64,000 nucleotides of DNA, from contig CM063506.1 of assembly GCA_032207245.1 (NCBI GenBank), positions 22,687,551 through 22,751,550 of the forward strand, given 5' to 3'. Position numbers and translations under genes: made by a program. Under the pieces are notes generated by a model that did not search any database, was not told the origin of the DNA, and saw only the letters and a list, made by a program, of their open reading frames with translations. Position 1 is the first letter of the stretch, and each line of letters begins with the position of its first letter. Shown piece by piece: positions 59,475 through 64,000 of the stretch. The stretch is from Pardosa pseudoannulata. Lineage: Eukaryota; Arthropoda; Arachnida; Araneae; Lycosidae.

Positions 59475-61085
59475 CTAGCATATAGCCATCATATGACGGG
59501 ATCAGTAAAATTTTTAATTTTCAGAATTGTATTATGAGCAGATAAAAAAAATTGTTTTTTTGGTTGAATTACCTTTCAACAAAAATAATCGATTAAATTA
59601 TACTATGTACTTAATCTATTATTTAAGTCAAATAAAAAAGAAATTATTTTATGTAATATTTAAGTTTAGTGATAAAACGTATAAATAATGCAGAAAATAT
59701 TTAAATAATTTTAAATAAGAATGATTAATGAGATGGTTAAAGGAATACGTCATAAGGCTAGAAAAAAAATTGTTATTTTTACCTATTTATTATGTGATAA
59801 ATAAATTTAATTGCTTCTCTTAAAAGTTGTATAATGGCATTATGTCGAAAAGGGGACAGTGGATTTCGAACTTTAAGAGGACAGTATTTTTCGCTGTGAT
59901 ACGAAGCTTATTCATGCCAATTTACTTCAGAATCGGATCTATAGTTTAGGAAAAGATAAACTTTACTCGCTTTGAATTTTGCAAACCCTTCATCAAAAAT
60001 CCAATATGGATGCTGTATCCTTTAGGTCAACAGTTCATAATTTCGAGGACAGACGGGCAGATACTTTTATTATTACATTACGAGAAGAAGTTTAAGGATA
60101 CACAACATGACGTTTATGTGCTTGGTAAAGCAATACGTGAATTTATAAATAAAAATAATAAAATTATAAAAGTTGAAAATAGTAAATTTATTTTAAAACA
60201 AATAAAGATTTAAAATAAATAAACTTTTGGAATAAAATTAAAAGAAAAAGCAGAAAATATTAAATTTATTAGACATTAAAAAAAAATTGGTTATCGGATA
60301 TAGAACCGTAAGAGAAGAAACAAAATTACATTCTAAAAGTACAACGTTGTTGTGTGCGTTAATTAAATTATGAAGGTTAAATGAAATAGTCCAGAAATTT
60401 AAAATTGTTATTTTGCCATTTTATCAAGAATGAATTTTGTATATTAAGAGGAAGGAAGGCTTATAATAGCATTAAAGTCGAAAAATACTTCGAACTCGCT
60501 TTCAATTTTGCAAACCTAACTCATGAAAAATCCAATATGGATGCTGTATCCATTCCATAACACCGCTTCAGAAATTCGCGGACAGACAACTTAGGCTATT
60601 ATTTTTAAGAAAATTTAAGGATAACAAACGTTTTGTGGCATGTAATTCAAGCGATACAATAAAAATAAATATTTAAATAAATTTAATAAAAAATAAAAAA
60701 TTGTTTTTTAAAATAGTAATAAAACAACCTTAAAATAAAAAACTTGTCTTTTGGCTTAAAAATTTAAAAGAAAAAAAAGAAATATTAAATTTTTGTTGAC
60801 ATTAAAAAATTTTACGGAAGATAGTAAAACTATGAGAATACAACATCTTTTCTTTTGTTTTAAATTAGAATTCTAAACGTACAAATTGTATAAATTAGTG
60901 TTTTGCATTTGAGTAGAATATGTAAAAATTAAAGAATAAGATGGCTTAAGAGAATTATATAAAATTAAAGGAAAAGAAATGGCTTAATTTTTCAATTATA
61001 TGCAAAAATTGAAAAAAACAGTATGATTGCGTTAAAGTACTATTCTATAAACTGGTATACCATTAAAGCATAAAACACTTGCAAA
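59475..61085 (-). mobile_element. Composite Helitron, expanded and deletion-rich
   Basis: Counterpart of 33516-34805. The 3' end is CTAG at 59475-59478. The internal block starting AAGTTTAAGGATACACAAC (about 60088) recurs in eroded form at about 60608, so there is one more internal repeat than in A. It ends before ATTGGTACCC at about 61085. Many short deletions are present and the last unit is barely recognisable. Confidence 0.6.
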
Positions 61086-61335
61086 TTTTTATATTATTTA
61101 TAGATTGGTACCCAACTACCTTAAAGAGCATAACAGTTGATGATCTTTGTCTTTTGTTGCTTAAAGTACGTAATTCTATATAACTGGTACCCAATCACCT
61201 TAAAGAGCATAACAGTTAACGATCTTTGTTGCTGCTTAAATTTTTACGTAATTCTATATAGCTGCTACCCAACTACCTAAAAGAGAATAACAGTTAACGA
61301 TCTTTGTCTTTTGTTGCTTAAACTTTTACGTAATC
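61086..61335. repeat. 80-bp tandem repeat, block B
   Basis: Three units beginning near 61087, 61186 and 61265, matching 34806-35035 with few changes. Confidence 0.85.
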
Positions 61336-62825
61336 AGCGCGATAACTTATCAGTCCCGCTAAAAAAACAACAAAAACAGGGAAAGTTTGAATTATTTCCT
61401 TTTTCTGCCCTTAGATTTTAATTTACTCAACTTTGAATCTTTTAGAGAGCGTATTTATTTATTTCTCTACATCTAATATCCTATAATTAAAATAAGTTGC
61501 TAGTTTCGTTCACTTAAAATGACTTTTATAGCCGTGGGAACAAATATATTTTCATTTAACCAAAAAAAAGTTTACTACAGATGTAGAATAACTCATTATG
61601 AACAGAGGTAATACCACTAATATGAAAGTTCGAAATCCTTCGACAGAAATCCGACCCATTTATTAAAACTTTTATTTTTCGAAATAGATTATTACAACTT
61701 TTGAAATTAAAAAGAAATTCCAGTTTCTTTAATTGTTTCCGAGTAAATAATAACATATTAAAAATCAAAGTTTTGAATTTGGACGATCAAGAGGCAATGT
61801 AATAATAAAATTCTATTAAAGTAAAATCCGATCTTAAATGTTTTATGTTTTCCATTGAAAATCTAGATTCCCTATTAACAAATTCTAAAACACATTTTTC
61901 ATAATAATAGCAGCGTACACTCATTTCCAGGCACCTTGAATTTAGAACGCAGACCCGTTGATTCATTTTTCCCGCGCATTTTGACGTACTATATCTTCTA
62001 GTATAAATTAGAAGTAATTAAAGTGAAGTGATTGGTTACCGGAATGACATCATTCCTGGAGTCCCTCCCCTTCCAAAAGTTAATAAAAGGCTTAGCACAC
62101 AGATTTCGTGGCTTTTCCTTTGAGATCGCGATGTAATATATCATCAAATATTTTCTGTGTTTTGTGTTTTTCCTTACGGGAATTTGTGTGTTATCTGGTG
62201 TTCTAAATAAAATATGTTTTTGTAAGGGAACGTGTGCATCAATATACTCGGTTACAACATTCTACAGTATTTTTAAATTATGTGGATGTTATATATAAGT
62301 TATTATCTCAATTTATATATATTTTTAATTTTTGTATTTCTGTATGTCATCTCAACATACAGTAGGGAAAGTTGCTATTTATATTTTTGAATATGTTCTC
62401 TTTATTGAAATCTTCAAAAGCGGTTATTTTAGTTGAATATGTGTTGCTATTGTAACATCGTTCAGGTGTCCATGTGTAGAAAGAACTTGTCAGACGCTCA
62501 ACCTCAAGACATCCGCATTTTTATTTACATCACTACACAAAATATACATGTAAAAAACATATAAATCTACACAAACGAAACGAATCGACTCATCACTTCT
62601 CCCTAGAAACGCGCATTCTCTCTCGAGTCAACATCAATCCACTCACTTCACTTCGTTTTCACTTTAGTAGTAATTCAGGGAGGAAAGAAAAAGTAGATGT
62701 TACACTATATATTACCTGAAAAAACTTTTTTTTCAATGCAGCAGGCGATACAGACATTATCCTAACGCCCTTAACAAGGCTGTGAATCTGTTACTCATTT
62801 AGCAACACTCGAAGAGCACTTGAGC
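61336..62825. other. Non-coding sequence shared with 35036-36529
   Basis: Near-identical to block A, apart from loss of the (TA)n run and a cluster of substitutions at about 62140-62480. No gene. Confidence 0.5.
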
Positions 62826-63494
62826 TTAAGGTATGCTGCGGAGGCAAGTAACATCACCCCCGCTGGGTTCTCGTAATTTAGAAGTAGGGACTAAGCAGAA
62901 GACCCCCAGGCCTGGCCTGCCACCCCCGGAGGTATCGTTTGAGAACTTTATCTGAAAAATTTGTCTTCTTCTTGAGTGGCATGACAGCCCAGGGTGGGCC
63001 TTGGCCTTCTCATTAAGCTTTTTCCAAGACATCCTTCTGGAGGCAAAATTCTTCCAGTTGTTTTACTTTAAGTACGTGAAGGTCTCTTTCCAGGCCGTCT
63101 GTCCATCTCAGGCTGGGTCTTCCTCGTCTTCGCGTTCATGTAGGTTTTGCATCGAAGACCCTTTTTGTTGTTCGGTCATTGTCCATTCTGGTTAGATGGC
63201 CTGCCCACTTTATTCTTTGCAATTAGATGAAATTTATTATGTCAGGGGTTCATTATATAAATTATATAGTTCTAAACTTGATCTCTTGAGCCGTATATTA
63301 TTTTTTTGTATTCCTCCAAATATACTTCTAAGGATTTTTCTTTCAAATGTCGCCAGTATCTTTACATCTGACAAAGTTGTCCAGGTTTCACATAAGTTAA
63401 AATTGATCTTATTAGATATTTGTAAAGTAAAATTTCTGTTTTCCTTTTTATTAATTTTGATTTTATATAAAAAAATTTTTGCCATCATAACTCT
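62826..63494 (-). pseudogene. LINE reverse transcriptase C-terminus, block B copy
   Basis: Counterpart of 36530-37208: LATFERKILRSIFGGIQKN in one frame and SWKKLNEKAKAHPGLSCH in another. The start of the fragment has lost bases (HKLKLILL in place of HMHKLKLILL on the shadow strand). Non-functional. Confidence 0.8.
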
Positions 63495-63702
63495 TGTAAC
63501 GGCACTCTCCTCTCCAGGGGCCGCATTGTAATAACACCCTGATCTGGGGCACTATACTTGCGCGGGACCTACCCTCCCACTTTACTGGGGAAGGTATGTT
63601 CGTTGACTGTCGCCGGGATGCATAACCCAAAATAAAGCTCAAAAGGCTTAGACGGACAATACAAATTTTATTTAAAAGAATTATGAAACATTAGAGTAAA
63701 TC
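63495..63702. mobile_element. LTR-like segment, partial, block B copy
   Basis: Begins TGTAACGGCACTCTCC and contains CCCAAAATAAAGCTC as at 37209. It is cut by the hAT MITE at 63703. Confidence 0.35.
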
Positions 63703-64000
63703 AAGGCCGTAGGCAGGGGGAGGGATTTGGGAGACTGGTCCCTCCCCGAAATTTTGAAAGACCATTTTATAGATAGACAATATCCCAAGTTTGTGTATGT
63801 GTGTGCTATCTGCCTTGCTGTTCGTGAACATAAACAGTTATTCTTTAAAAAAAACGCTCAGACCATAAAAGTCTTACCTTTCCGCTAGCCATAAATACAG
63901 CACTGTATTTCCGGCACTGTATTTCGGAAATACAGTGCTTTCCCTTTCATCAATTGGAAGTACCATTCACAAATAAAGATGTCTTTCTCCCTTGGTCCCC
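63703..64000. mobile_element. hAT-type MITE, runs off the window
   Basis: CAAGGCCGTAGGCAGGGGGA and the following TCCCTCCCCGAAATTTTGAAA match the start of 37909-38532. The other end lies beyond the window. At 63899-63939 a perfect 15-bp inverted repeat (AGCACTGTATTTCCG / CGGAAATACAGTGCT) encloses an 11-base loop that itself repeats part of the arm. Confidence 0.65.

Larger units (their letters stand above)
47625..63702. repeat. Block B: second copy of 16.5-37.4 kb
   Basis: Same order as block A: microsatellite-bounded repeat with insertion, satellite, unique flank, LINE with identical target duplication, SINE, promoter-like block, LINE 5' scrap, Helitron with SINE, composite Helitron, 80-bp repeat, non-coding stretch, LINE. 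It lacks the TTAA element of 23013-23612, most of 25.0-27.1 kb and the tandem duplication, and gains a hAT relic at 56251-57104. It ends at 63702, where a hAT MITE is inserted and similarity to A stops being visible. Confidence 0.9.

Overview
The window is AT-rich eukaryotic DNA with no convincing host protein-coding gene, no rRNA and no functional tRNA gene. It is almost entirely repeats: Tc1, hAT, piggyBac-like (TTAA) and PIF/Harbinger DNA transposons, Helitrons, one family of LINE reverse-transcriptase remnants, a tRNA-derived SINE family, a long satellite, minisatellites and (TA)/(CA) microsatellites. This mixture fits an arthropod. An arachnid is a guess; the sequence alone does not fix the species.

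Layout. 1-15 kb is a mosaic of nested small elements: a large inverted repeat, SINEs, TTAA elements, a Tc1 with a broken transposase, a hAT inside a TTAA element, two Helitron families, LINE scraps, a 96-bp minisatellite. 15.3-17.1 kb is a repeat bounded by microsatellites and carrying two insertions. 17.1-21.6 kb is a satellite with a monomer near 134 bp arranged in four-monomer higher-order units near 520 bp. 21.6-24.6 kb holds a LINE fragment, a TTAA insertion, a SINE and a TATA/initiator promoter-like block. 24.6-32.1 kb is a tandem duplication of a 3.8-kb unit. 32-38.7 kb holds Helitrons, an 80-bp tandem repeat and a LINE broken by two insertions. 39-47.5 kb holds a Harbinger fragment inside a Helitron, microsatellites, a hAT and little else. 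A 100-N gap lies at 47525-47624.

Most of what follows the gap (47.6-63.7 kb, block B) repeats 16.5-37.4 kb (block A) in the same order: same left flank, same satellite, same LINE insertion with the same target-site duplication, same SINE in the same Helitron. B differs in four ways. It lacks one TTAA element and the tandem duplication, carries an extra hAT relic, is more diverged at about 54.9-57.1 kb, and has stretches riddled with small deletions. The gap at the start of B makes a misplaced alternative haplotype as likely as a real segmental duplication.

No genes act together in a pathway here. The interest lies in the nested insertion history, the satellite's higher-order structure and its recurring seven-codon frame, and the A/B differences that show element movement. 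All element classes were assigned by eye from termini, target-site duplications and short protein motifs.
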